Under the pieces are notes generated by a model. That model saw nothing but the letters and a program-made list of their open reading frames with translations, ran no database searches and was not told where the DNA came from. A DNA stretch of 64,000 bases, from the NCBI GenBank assembly GCA_023212725.1, contig JALBYF010000012.1, positions 1-64,000 of the forward strand, in the 5' to 3' direction. Origin of the DNA: Tranzscheliella williamsii. Its lineage: Eukaryota; Basidiomycota; Ustilaginomycetes; Ustilaginales; Ustilaginaceae. This document shows, piece after piece, positions 37,901 to 48,000 of the stretch; position 1 is the first letter of the stretch, and each line of letters begins with the position of its first letter. Made by a program: the position numbers and the translations under genes.

Positions 37901-38402
37901 TTCGATAGCCTGTAGGACGGTAACGCCCCAGTGGCTGCGCATGAAGGCTGTAGCCTCTTTAGAGCTATGCTTGGCGTTGATCATGGAGAGGCTTTCCTCT
38001 GCGTCCTCGGCTTCGCCAAGATCGCCGATCAGACACCAGTCGATGGCCGATGGCCCCGCATCACCGGGAGGGCCGGGATGTACGATCAGGGTCATCCATT
38101 GAGTATACACTTGGCGAGGGACATGCTTGGTTAAAAAGGGGCAGATGATAAGATCCGGCTGGGCCATTTGAGCCGCCTCAATCATGAGAGCTGGAGAGAG
38201 CGCATATTCCACGGTAACGGCATGGCCTCGTTCGCGGAGAACTAGCGCTGTTCGCTGCGTAGGGGCAAAACAGGCGAATAGAAGCTAGTTAGTACCCACC
38301 ACCGATTGGCAGCCACAATCCATTTGCTCAAGTAGGGTGAGCCATGTCGATGCTCACCTGCGCTAAGGAATTGAAAGCGGTGCAAATAAAGAGGATCTTC
38401 AT
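34922..38402 (-). CDS. HypX-like formyltransferase-crotonase fusion with extra C-terminal region
   Basis: Exon 1 is 38402-38358 (MKILFICTAFNSLAQ) and exon 2 is 38254-34922. The 103-bp intron starts GTGAGC and has a TACTAAC branch site. The product is 1125 residues. Residues 1-210 resemble the formyltransferase half of bacterial HypX (VTVEYALSP, PDLIICPFL, LIVHPGPPGDAGPSAIDW, GVTVLQAIETFDAGPVWA). Residues about 395-580 are a crotonase (enoyl-CoA hydratase-like) domain with GNAAAGGLAVATATD and GLGLFGSEWHTYSWY. The EKFLRYRQHELGEMTFDF stretch fits the HypX end. In bacteria HypX makes the CO ligand of [NiFe]-hydrogenase from a one-carbon unit. Fungi have no such hydrogenase, so the role here is unknown. 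The last about 410 residues are Ser/Pro/Arg-rich and not part of HypX. Confidence 0.85.
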
Positions 38403-41400
38403 GCTTGTACGATGCCGCGAGGAGGTGGACAGTAAAGCGGCTGTGGGCAGAGATATTGAAGCTGCTATTAGGCGCAGCGTCCAGAAAGAGGGGAGACCGA
38501 GCAGTAGTGAGGGGAGGTGAGATGCGACTCCGCTGTCCCAGGCGAACGGCAGAAAAAGAAAGGACAAGTGAGTATCGCCGGACGGATGGTAGTAATGACG
38601 AGACACGACGTAGGCAAAGAGGAACCGATGGCTCGTTCCACTGCCAAGGGGACCGGCGAAAGGGGGCCGGAGCGATGCTGTGTCGGGCTATAAATGTGGG
38701 AGAAACAGGGTCTGTGGAGGAGGGGACATGTAGAGCCCGACTGGAAACAGTGCGACTGATTGGCGGACGATGCTAACCGGTCGTAGCAGCCTCAGAAGAA
38801 GAGGCCAGACCACCGCCTGGAAGTGAGCTATGTCAGGGCGGGCGCAAGACGAGGGGATTGCGGCAAGGCGCACAGATAGAGAAGCAAGTAGGGTTACAGT
38901 ACCTTACATACGGTCATTTGTGCATGCTGCGGCGTAAAAAGTCGTAACTGATGCAGGCGACGTGTGGCGTAAACAGCATGGGAAAATGGAAAGCCGGGCG
39001 GAAAGGGACGACGGACATCTGAACAGGAACCCGAGAAGACGGGCGCAAAGCAATTACTTACCGAGGCTATTGCCGACCCTTTACCTAGCGCTGATTAGAA
39101 GGTGTGAGAAGCGATACTGGCGCATAGAACAGCAAAGGCTCTGCTGAGTACAGCGAAGGGGCGGGTCGGTAGGCAGATGTTGTAGCCACGGTGGAAGCGG
39201 GGTGTCAATTATCCGCAAGGAGTCTTCCAAGAGTGCAGATGGGATGTCAGTTCAAGCTTACCGAAGTCGAGCTAGGATTATAAAAAATATTCTGAGTGCC
39301 CAGTTACTGAGGGGAAGACGCAACACGGGCACTGTCGCCCCGTTGATCGCTCTCCTATTATAGGCTCGGTCGCGCAGTCGCAAAGCGGGAGAGGGGGTAC
39401 CGACGGCAGGGCGGACCAGCACAAGCTGCGAAGTCATGTATGCGGTGGGGAGTTCTCCAAGAGATGATGCACCTCCTACATGCCGCCCACGGGACCTGCT
39501 GGAAGTCACATTCTCGCTTGGCTTACCTGGCCTAAGCCTAGTCGCCCACAGAGCAAATGGCAGATAGACTGTCGCAGTACTTGTTCAGTGATGCGCTGAA
39601 GGGAAATCATGACGGAAGTCACGACTTGGAAGAGGCTAGAGTCCAGCGGTGCGGCTGTGGGGCAGGTTGATGAACTGGACCAGTGTGGAGACACGTCGGA
39701 AAGTTGCGCCGAGATGAAGAAATATCATGGGACATAGCATGGCGGCGTGGGAGCTTTGCAGTGATGAACTGCGGAGGCAGGCCGTGCCACGTAAGCACAC
39801 ACGAGATCTTCAAAGATCTGCACTGTTGCGCTTTGAATGCAAACCGATGCGGACGGTTAGCAAGCGATCGAACTCAGCAGTAGGCGTGGGACGATTCGCA
39901 TTGGCTGCAGCAGCTGCACTGGAGTGGCATTGGAGTAGAACCTGCGATAGGTAATGTATGCAAAAAGACAAGCGAAACCCACCTCATAGGGCCACGCTGT
40001 CGGCACCGTTGGCATGGCATCGTGGCCTCTCTGCTCGCGGTCTGCTGCTACGTTGGAGTCGGAGAGGATAGAAGTAGGCCGAAACGCATGGCATGCAAGT
40101 GAGGCAGGCAGACCGACATGAGCGCAACGGCCCTCGCATGCCATCCGATCCTCTTTCCGACAATCACAGTGGCGCTGGCTTCTACTCACTCAACTGTGTG
40201 GCTGAGAAGTTACAGTATTCTGATTGCTTGCGTCCATGCAGCAAACCGAAACCAAGCAAGCAAGCACACAAGGGCAAAAATGCAGAGCGTGAGTAAGTAG
40301 AGCTGGACGCGACGGTCGCTTGGCACACCGCCGCATGTTCATCTCACAATTCGGTGGGCTCAACAGCTGCAATCCAAATCTCTCCCAACTTTAAAGCACC
40401 GCCCTTGCTACAAAAGCTGCGTCTTCTTGTATCGAAGCAGGAGGCCTACGTTCTAATATTATTGTGTTGACGTGGCGCAGCATGAGGTACTATTCTAGAA
40501 GAAGAACAGCAATAGATGGGATCGTCTTTCACCTTCGTCACTTGATCTTGCACGTGTTGGTACGGTGGGGAAGGCACGCAGAGGCGGTTTGCGACGTGGG
40601 CAGCTTGCGACACGGCCGTTGCGACAGACTTGATCGCTGGTAGACGCTGACGGACGCTTTCATCCGTAGTAACCGACAAGTAATATAACCAGGCTGTCTG
40701 CGATAATCTAGCAACTCACGTTTGCAAGACCACGCAGATGACTGGGCCACCAAACGGATTTTCTCTAGCGTGGGAGAAAGGAAAGAAGTGCATAAAACTC
40801 GAGAGCAGTCGGCTACAACAGCGGCTGATTCGAGATTTGCGATTGCCTTCACGAGTAGCCATGAATTCTCGCCTTTTTTTAGGTCAGCTGCCGTTCAGGC
40901 CATCGCAGTGGTGATGGTTGCGCAGAATCCGTCTCGGCAATGAGCCAGACGTTCTTCTGTGTCGTCTCGCGACAACACGACAAGCATCGCCGAGCGCTAG
41001 ATGGCCCGGTTGCTGCCTCGACTGCTTCCGTTGTTAGGCGCGCAGCAGAAAGAATCGCCTTCCGATGTGCCCCTACTCGGACAGCCGCGTGAGGCGGTCA
41101 AGCAGGGCAGAGCGCATGTCGGAAATACCGTCGCGTTTCACCGTCTTCGCGTCTTGCGCAATTCGCGTACGGCACAAAGTATCAGCAGGGTGAACCTTCC
41201 CCCATCGCCAGTGATATTGCCTTTCTAGCTAACAGCCGCAGCGTACCTCGTCATTACCCTGGCCATGGCTATCTTGCCCATCGAGACAAGAGAGAGAGGC
41301 ATTCGTAGACTCAAGCAACGAAACTCATCCTTCTTACATTACATTAAGGTCGCCGTGGACATCGATCCTACCGCCTCATACCCGGTGTCTTTTCTCGATA

Positions 41401-42128
41401 GAACAAACCGGTGAATTTTACTACTTTCCGTGTCATGCGCCAGAGTTCATAAGGGTGAACCTCAAGGCTCGCGCCGACCTCGATTGTGCTTGACCTATAC
41501 CACATAAACACTCGACATCTGCTAAGTCAGCCAGACGTCGAAACAGCAACACAAGTCTAAATTGTCTAAACAGACGCTAAGCAGAAGACACACAGATGCT
41601 AAGCAGGGATGCAACTGCCAGACTGCAACACCTACACCTACCTCGAGCAGTGTTGCTACTTTGATGCCTGGCTGACTTAGCAGAAACTGAGGCTTTGCTT
41701 CGAGGATCGCATGCGTTTTGAGCCCTTCGGTACGAGCCTTTGTTAAGTTCTCTCCGAGCAATTTTGGCCCTGGGATGCCGTCGTCGAGCGAGCTTGGCAG
41801 ATGCTCGTTTAGCGTGATTTTGGCCCGCCCAAATCCACCAGATAAGGCCTCTCATGCACCCTGTCCAGCCCCTTTCGCGACCGCATCAACCGCCAGCATA
41901 TCCTCATCCAGCATCGCACGATTTAGCGCACACATCTACTTCGCAGTACCCTGTGCTCGGCGCACCTCTTATGTGGATGAGGTGATTCCAGTCCACTCTC
42001 ATGGCATGAACCGTCACAATGACTAGATAGGGCCAAGGATTCGATACGATGAACTAGTCGGCTTCCCGACTGATAGTGGGTAACACTCGCAGCAGCCATC
42101 ATCGTCTCGCAGGTGGTCTAGCGCTACA
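38403..42128. other. Gene-poor interval (3.7 kb)
   Basis: No ORF here has codon use or motifs that I trust. The minus strand has several good splice-donor sequences (GTAAGT at 39061, GTAAGC at 39261, GTAAGC at 39526, GTATGT near 38911), so a spliced noncoding RNA or a multi-exon leader of the HypX-like gene is possible. No tRNA, snRNA or transposon ends were recognised. The right part probably holds the promoter of the PQ-loop transporter. Confidence 0.4.
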
Positions 42129-44825
42129 ATGTTTCTGCTTGCCATGTCAATGGATCGACAAGCACTGTCTGATCTTACAGGCACACTCTCTTTCGTCATT
42201 TGGCTCTTTGCCCAATCACCCCAACTGTACGAAAACTATCGTCGAGGCTCGGTGGACGGCCTCTCTCCTGTTTTCTTGATCCAATGGATGCTGGGAGATG
42301 CAACCAACCTGATAGGAAGCGTGCTGACCGAGCAGCTTCCTTTCCAAATTGCTGTTGCAACCTACTTTTGCTGCATAGATGCCTGTATTATGGTTCAGTA
42401 CGGCTACTACTGGAATAAGGCACGCCTATCACAGCGCAATCAGGCGCCGAGAAGCCGCAGGACAAGACATAGCGCAGATAGTCTAACCAATGCTCAAAGG
42501 CCGGCCCAAACCCCTTACTCGATCTTGTCCGAAACGTCCGAACTCCTTGGCGATCCTCGTGCTAGGAGCATCTCTCGCCGCAGTTCCTACTTCCGTAGTA
42601 CTAGCAGTCACCGACACCACTTGGCCAACCCCCAGATTCTCGCTTCCACGCAAAGTCAACAGGCTCCGCACTATCATCCTAGGTATTTCGACCAGCCAGC
42701 AAGCTCTTCCCGTGCTCTCTCCACTACAACTCATACGCTGTCGCACTCTTCGCAGCGACACCAGCAACGATCTCGCTCACGACAGACAACTTTCAGTCAT
42801 CCTGATTCGGTAGATACAATCAGTGCAGCTCAGTCCACTGCGCTGTTACAGGACCCATTCGAACCAACCTATGATGTGCGTACTTCCAATTATCGTACTC
42901 TGTCACAAGCTGCTCGCGCCGTAGCCCAGCTGGACTACGAGGCGATTCGAGAAAGGGAAGTGCGACCATCTGCGGCCGTATCAGCCTCAGCTGGGGACGA
43001 TTACTTTGCTGTTGTCCCAGCGAAGCAACGCTCCCGCTCGCGAGCTTCCTCGGACAAGTCCCTGTCCGGTTCGAAGCCGCCTTCACGCACGACCAGTACC
43101 AGTTTCAACGTTGATTCGAAAGCGAGAAGACCCAACCAGATTGCTCCTACAAGTAGTGGTCCAACCAGAGCGGCACTGAAACCTTTCAAACTGAGCCCTA
43201 CGCGAGAGGTTGGCGACGCAGATGGTCCGCGCGATAACGAAAGCGAGGCCGAGGTGGAAGATCACCATGACTCGCCCATCCACACGCCACACGAAGCGTC
43301 TATTAAAAGGAACAGAATGTTAGACAGCACGTCTACATTGAATTCAATGGAGGGGCTTGATCTGCACAGCATGGACTCCCCCGTGACCGAGCCTAGAGGG
43401 CGCGATATGGTTCGTACAGCTTACAAGGTGGAAAGATCGGCGCCCACCGAATTTACCCTCGATGACGGCGAAAACGATGCCACGTCCCAAAGCGGCACTC
43501 ACTCAGGCCAGTCTTGCTCCGATGATACAGCCAAGAGAAAAGCGGTTACACAGAAGGCAAAGAAGAAAGTTACTAGCCCGGAAAGCGATCATGACAGCGA
43601 CAACGGGGTGTTCGCAGCAAATTTGGATGGACTCGCCAAGTCCCATCACCAATTGGGTCAAACGACAGCAGGGAGCCTTGTCGACAGCGATTCCGACGAT
43701 CTTGATGACAAGCGACGTCCATTCCGCAGGGCATATCGTCGGTCAGCGGCGTCGAGCTCTGGGGTACCCATGCACCGATCAGTGGACAATCTCATAGGCA
43801 GTTCGACGATGACAGATGAAGGCAGCGCGAATGTTCGCGGCAAGCGGCCTTTCACACGCTCCTCGTCCGGTCGCTCCTCATTGCAACCACAGCAGGCCAG
43901 AAAGAAGGGAACTAAGCCGCATGAGAAGCGGAGCGGTACCAAGTCGCCCGGGTCCGTACGGCGGAGCATTGGCATGGCCTTCCTCGGCTTAGCCATGTTG
44001 GTCTCCATCCCGGGCAACTCTGCGCTCGCCGCTCCTTTCGCCTTCTTCGGTGCTTCCCATGCGTCGTCCTCAGCCCCCCTCCCAACCTTGATCTCCACTT
44101 TTACGGAAGGAGCTCTGAGGCTCGGCGGACTCATGATCGAAGAGTCTGCAACATGGCGGAGGCTTTTGGGTCGTACGAGCGCGTGGATCTGCACGCTTCT
44201 GTACATGACCTCGCGGATTCCGCAGATCTGGCAGAACCACATCCGGCGATCGGTGGCCGGCCTCTCCATCCTCCTCTTCATAAGTGCCTTTACTGGCAAC
44301 TTTCTGTACACGATCTCGGTGCTCAGCAACCCTCAGGCTGCCGGCGAAGGGGCGCGCGCCTACCTGCAGGAGTCGATTCCGTTCCTGCTGGGCTCTGGCG
44401 GAACGTTGATCTTTGACTTCATTATTGTCCTACAGTGGGTTGCGTGGCGGAACAACACGGAGCCCTCGAAACAGGCCGACTCGCAACACTTCTTGGCAGC
44501 GGAGACCGACGGAGCAGCCCGGATGGGGCGGTCTGGGCTGGACGCCGCCAGCGGCGCAGCGAGAGCGAGCGGGGGGCGGCCCTGGGTGGCCAAGAGACGC
44601 GCCTACAGCAACAGTGCTAATCCACGCGCAGCGGCTGCCGCCAAGCATCCAGCCCGACGCGGTCGCGACTCGCTCCGGGCGAGCCTGACGGACCTCCATT
44701 CGGCCGACACGCGCGGCGACCCAGACGAGGCCCACCCGGACCACCCGCGCCTCATCACACAGAGCCTCATCCTTCCCTCCCCCAACACCCTGCACGACAA
44801 TAACGCCAAAACCCACGTCATGTGA
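42129..44825 (+). CDS. PQ-loop vacuolar cationic amino-acid transporter, Ypq1-like
   Basis: The ATG at 42129 gives 898 residues in one exon. Residues about 12-110 hold the first PQ-loop repeat (FAQSPQLYENYRRGSVDGLS) and neighbouring membrane segments. Residues about 685-790 hold the second (TSRIPQIWQNHIRRSVAGLS). Both carry the Pro-Gln dipeptide. Ypq-type proteins export Arg/Lys or cystine from vacuole or lysosome to cytosol, with seven membrane helices. Here the two repeats are separated by about 560 mostly polar, Ser/Arg/Asp-rich residues, far longer than in yeast Ypq1 (about 310 residues in total). A hydrophobic stretch (GMAFLGLAMLVSIPG) precedes the second repeat. The C-terminal 100 residues are polar. 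Confidence 0.85.
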   Translation: MFLLAMSMDRQALSDLTGTLSFVIWLFAQSPQLYENYRRGSVDGLSPVFLIQWMLGDATNLIGSVLTEQLPFQIAVATYFCCIDACIMVQYGYYWNKARLSQRNQAPRSRRTRHSADSLTNAQRPAQTPYSILSETSELLGDPRARSISRRSSYFRSTSSHRHHLANPQILASTQSQQAPHYHPRYFDQPASSSRALSTTTHTLSHSSQRHQQRSRSRQTTFSHPDSVDTISAAQSTALLQDPFEPTYDVRTSNYRTLSQAARAVAQLDYEAIREREVRPSAAVSASAGDDYFAVVPAKQRSRSRASSDKSLSGSKPPSRTTSTSFNVDSKARRPNQIAPTSSGPTRAALKPFKLSPTREVGDADGPRDNESEAEVEDHHDSPIHTPHEASIKRNRMLDSTSTLNSMEGLDLHSMDSPVTEPRGRDMVRTAYKVERSAPTEFTLDDGENDATSQSGTHSGQSCSDDTAKRKAVTQKAKKKVTSPESDHDSDNGVFAANLDGLAKSHHQLGQTTAGSLVDSDSDDLDDKRRPFRRAYRRSAASSSGVPMHRSVDNLIGSSTMTDEGSANVRGKRPFTRSSSGRSSLQPQQARKKGTKPHEKRSGTKSPGSVRRSIGMAFLGLAMLVSIPGNSALAAPFAFFGASHASSSAPLPTLISTFTEGALRLGGLMIEESATWRRLLGRTSAWICTLLYMTSRIPQIWQNHIRRSVAGLSILLFISAFTGNFLYTISVLSNPQAAGEGARAYLQESIPFLLGSGGTLIFDFIIVLQWVAWRNNTEPSKQADSQHFLAAETDGAARMGRSGLDAASGAARASGGRPWVAKRRAYSNSANPRAAAAAKHPARRGRDSLRASLTDLHSADTRGDPDEAHPDHPRLITQSLILPSPNTLHDNNAKTHVM

Positions 44826-45014
44826 TTCTTTCCCATGCAGCACTGAAATCCATACATCGCGGCAACGAACCCAGCTGGATCCGTCCAAAACACAGACGCG
44901 TGGCCGTGCACCTGAGTTGATCCGCGAATCGCGGGAGAGGATGTTCTGCATTGAACGGGGCCATGCGTGGGCCGTGTCGGTTGGTGGTAGACGGCGCTGC
45001 GAACGGGGGGTCGG

Positions 45015-48000
45015 TCAGGCGCTGCCGCTGTCGGAGCCGGCTTCGGCGGGGAGCGAGGTGAGGCTGGAGTCGTGGCGCAGCATGGCGCGGCGCTGTGCGT
45101 CTTCCTTCGAGTACTGCAGGTCTGCGTACAGCGCCGGATAGCCTGGATGCGCGTGCGACGGGTGTCCCGGCACATGCGCCGGCGGCTTGCAGGCGGCTTG
45201 GCTCTGTTCCTCCTCCTTCTCCGCATCGGCCGTCGCCGGGGACTGTTCTTGCGCACTTTCTCCCGCCGCGCTTTCCCCCGGCGCCGGTGGCACCGCTGCG
45301 TTTTTCTGCTGCTGGCGGTAGCCGAGACTAGCGCGGAGGCTCATGGCTGGATTATACGGCGGGATGACGTTGGTACTCGTACTGCTGGCGGCACCCGTGT
45401 CGCTGTTCGACCACTTGCTGCGCACGCTGTTCAGCGACGAGACGTTGCGATCCAGGCTCTTGTACGTCGGCGCCCGCCCCAGCCCCGCGGCTCCGCCCTG
45501 CGCTTGAACGTGGCCAAACTTAGAGGCATCAATCGTATTCGGTGTGCTGGAACCTTCCGAATGGCTTTCGGTGTCGATATCAGTTGGCTGGCCATCATCA
45601 TTCAGGCTGTCTTCGACACCGACCTGCTCGGCCGCATCTTCCGCTGCGTTGGCAGCATCCAACTCTTCGATCAGGCTTCGCATCCACGGGTCTTCCTTCA
45701 GCTGTGTGGCTGTTGACCGCTGTCGCGGATTGATCGTAAGACACTGGCGAATGAACTCGATACCTAGGCTCGACAGTTGACTAGGATCCGGAAGTGCAGG
45801 ATGTTGCTCCGCCATGCCGATGTGGAACATGATGGCCCATTCGTTGTCAAAGTTGCTCCAAGGTCGTTTGCCTGTCGCGAATTCGAGGACAACGCATCCC
45901 AAGCTCCACACATCTGCCGCAGCCGGCGGCACATCGCCAATACCTTTGATCACCTCCGGCGCCATGTACATCGGCGTGCCTTGCAGACTCGCCATGGCGC
46001 CAGCCAGTCCACCCTGCTTGCCGCCCTCGCCTGCTCCGACGGCCATGCCGATGTGACCCATACCTCCCGTCTTGCGTGACCGCTGGATCGTCCGACTGTT
46101 TTTGGCCAGAATCTTTGCAGCTCCAAAGTCCACGTACTTCAGCACGCCCATGTGGTCCAGCAGGATATTGTCCGGTTTGATGTCTCGATGGATGATTCCT
46201 TGCGAGTGTAGGTAGATGAGTCCCTCCAACATCTGCAGTGTATAGATCTGTATCACTGTCTCGTCCTCAATCCTGCCGTGCTCAAGCAGCGCAGCTAAAG
46301 ATCCTCCTTGGCAGTATTCTTCAAAGATATACACTCGGTCTCGGTGAACTTCTATGCCGTAGTATTCGACGATATTCGGGTGGCTGAGCATCGACATGAC
46401 CTCCATCTCGTCCTTGATCTGCTGATAGAGCCCTGGACTCGATGAGATATCTTGAAAACGGATCTCCTTGACCGCCATGAGACCACCACTGTCCAAGTTG
46501 ACAGCCAGGTAGACGGTGCCAAATGTACCACCACCGATGAACTGACCTTGCTGCCATCGGATAGTGATCTTGGATGCTGATTGGGCAAGGAACTGAAGAC
46601 TCCGATCTTCGAGACGCGTGTCGTCCAGGACACGCCCGACAATGCGTTGCTCCACCTCGACCTTGTGACGGGCCGTGTCCCACTCCACCGTCTTGGATAT
46701 CCATCGCTCTTCGGTCGCGTGCATCAACGTATCCAACCTGTTGAAACGCATTTGCGCGCCGATGCCCGGCCCCTGTGTGACGGCCAATTTCTGTTCACCA
46801 TCCGCTCCGAGCAGTCGCAACGCCTGGAAGTCCTCCAACAAATGCTGGGAAGCATCGGTACTACCTGCGGCCATGATCCGATTACGGTCCGCTTTTTCGC
46901 GTTCGGTTCGCTCTTGGTCTTCTTGCGCTTTGGCAACACTGCTTCTAGCACCCAAGATATCAAAGTGCGAGATCAGCAAAGCCATGCACGAAGCGACTTT
47001 GGATCGTAACAGCGCAAAATCTTGCTCGTTGAGCCGAAAGATATTCTCTGCTGATGTGATGTAGTTGGCGTTTCCAAGTGCGCTTACAGCCCACTTGAAC
47101 GTTTTACGCTCACTGGGCACACAATCGTCGCAGATGAAAGCAATCCAGTCGATCGCCAGCCGTGCTAGAGACAGTGTCATCTGGTCACGCAGCCGAGACG
47201 ATTCGATGAAAGGCAAAGCGCGTCGTCCGTGTTCGGCAGCCATTGAATAGCAATTTTGAATCAGTTCATCGCATCCGCCGTTCAGCACTCCCGTCGTCGC
47301 ATCGCCTGTTGTTGAGCGCGATGCTAGGTTCTTTTGCCGCGTGTGTGCTTCGACCCCGCGAAGGCGGCGTCGAATATGAGGCACTTTGCGTATGACGGTG
47401 TCAGACAACATATAAACACCCTTGTTGATGTCCTCGAGACCTGACTGTATCCGGCTCATGTGGGCCATGTGGTCGTACAATGTTTCGAGCGGGAAAGATG
47501 CGTCGCCGTCTTCGCTTGCCTCATCGGGTTCAACGATGCTTTGTAGGGGATGCGAAAAAATGCTTTGGAAGTGCGTCTTGCTTAGTTCCAATCGTTTCTT
47601 GGGCCCGTCGGCGACCAGGCGGACTCTCCGGTCCGCCAAGGCAATGTCAACTTTGGGCATGACGTGATGCATTACTTTGCCTGTCCACATGAACGGGTCA
47701 CGGGGACTGAGGAGGAGGATGTATCTGGGATGATCATCAGAGTTAGCAAAATAGGAGCCATTCTGTGTCTCGATCTGTTCTCGCAAGGTATTAGCATTAT
47801 TAAAGCCGCCATCATCTCCATCTTCTGCATCTGCGTTGAGGACCGCAGCGGTAGTCGCCTCTGTAGCCGTCGTTGAATCGTCTTCCCCTGGGCGGACCCT
47901 ATGTAGGCATTTGCACACCAAATCACGGATGAGCTCGGGCTTGTCCTGCAAGCTAGGTTCTGCAATAAGATAGATGCCGTTTTCTTCTAGACTTTCGGTG

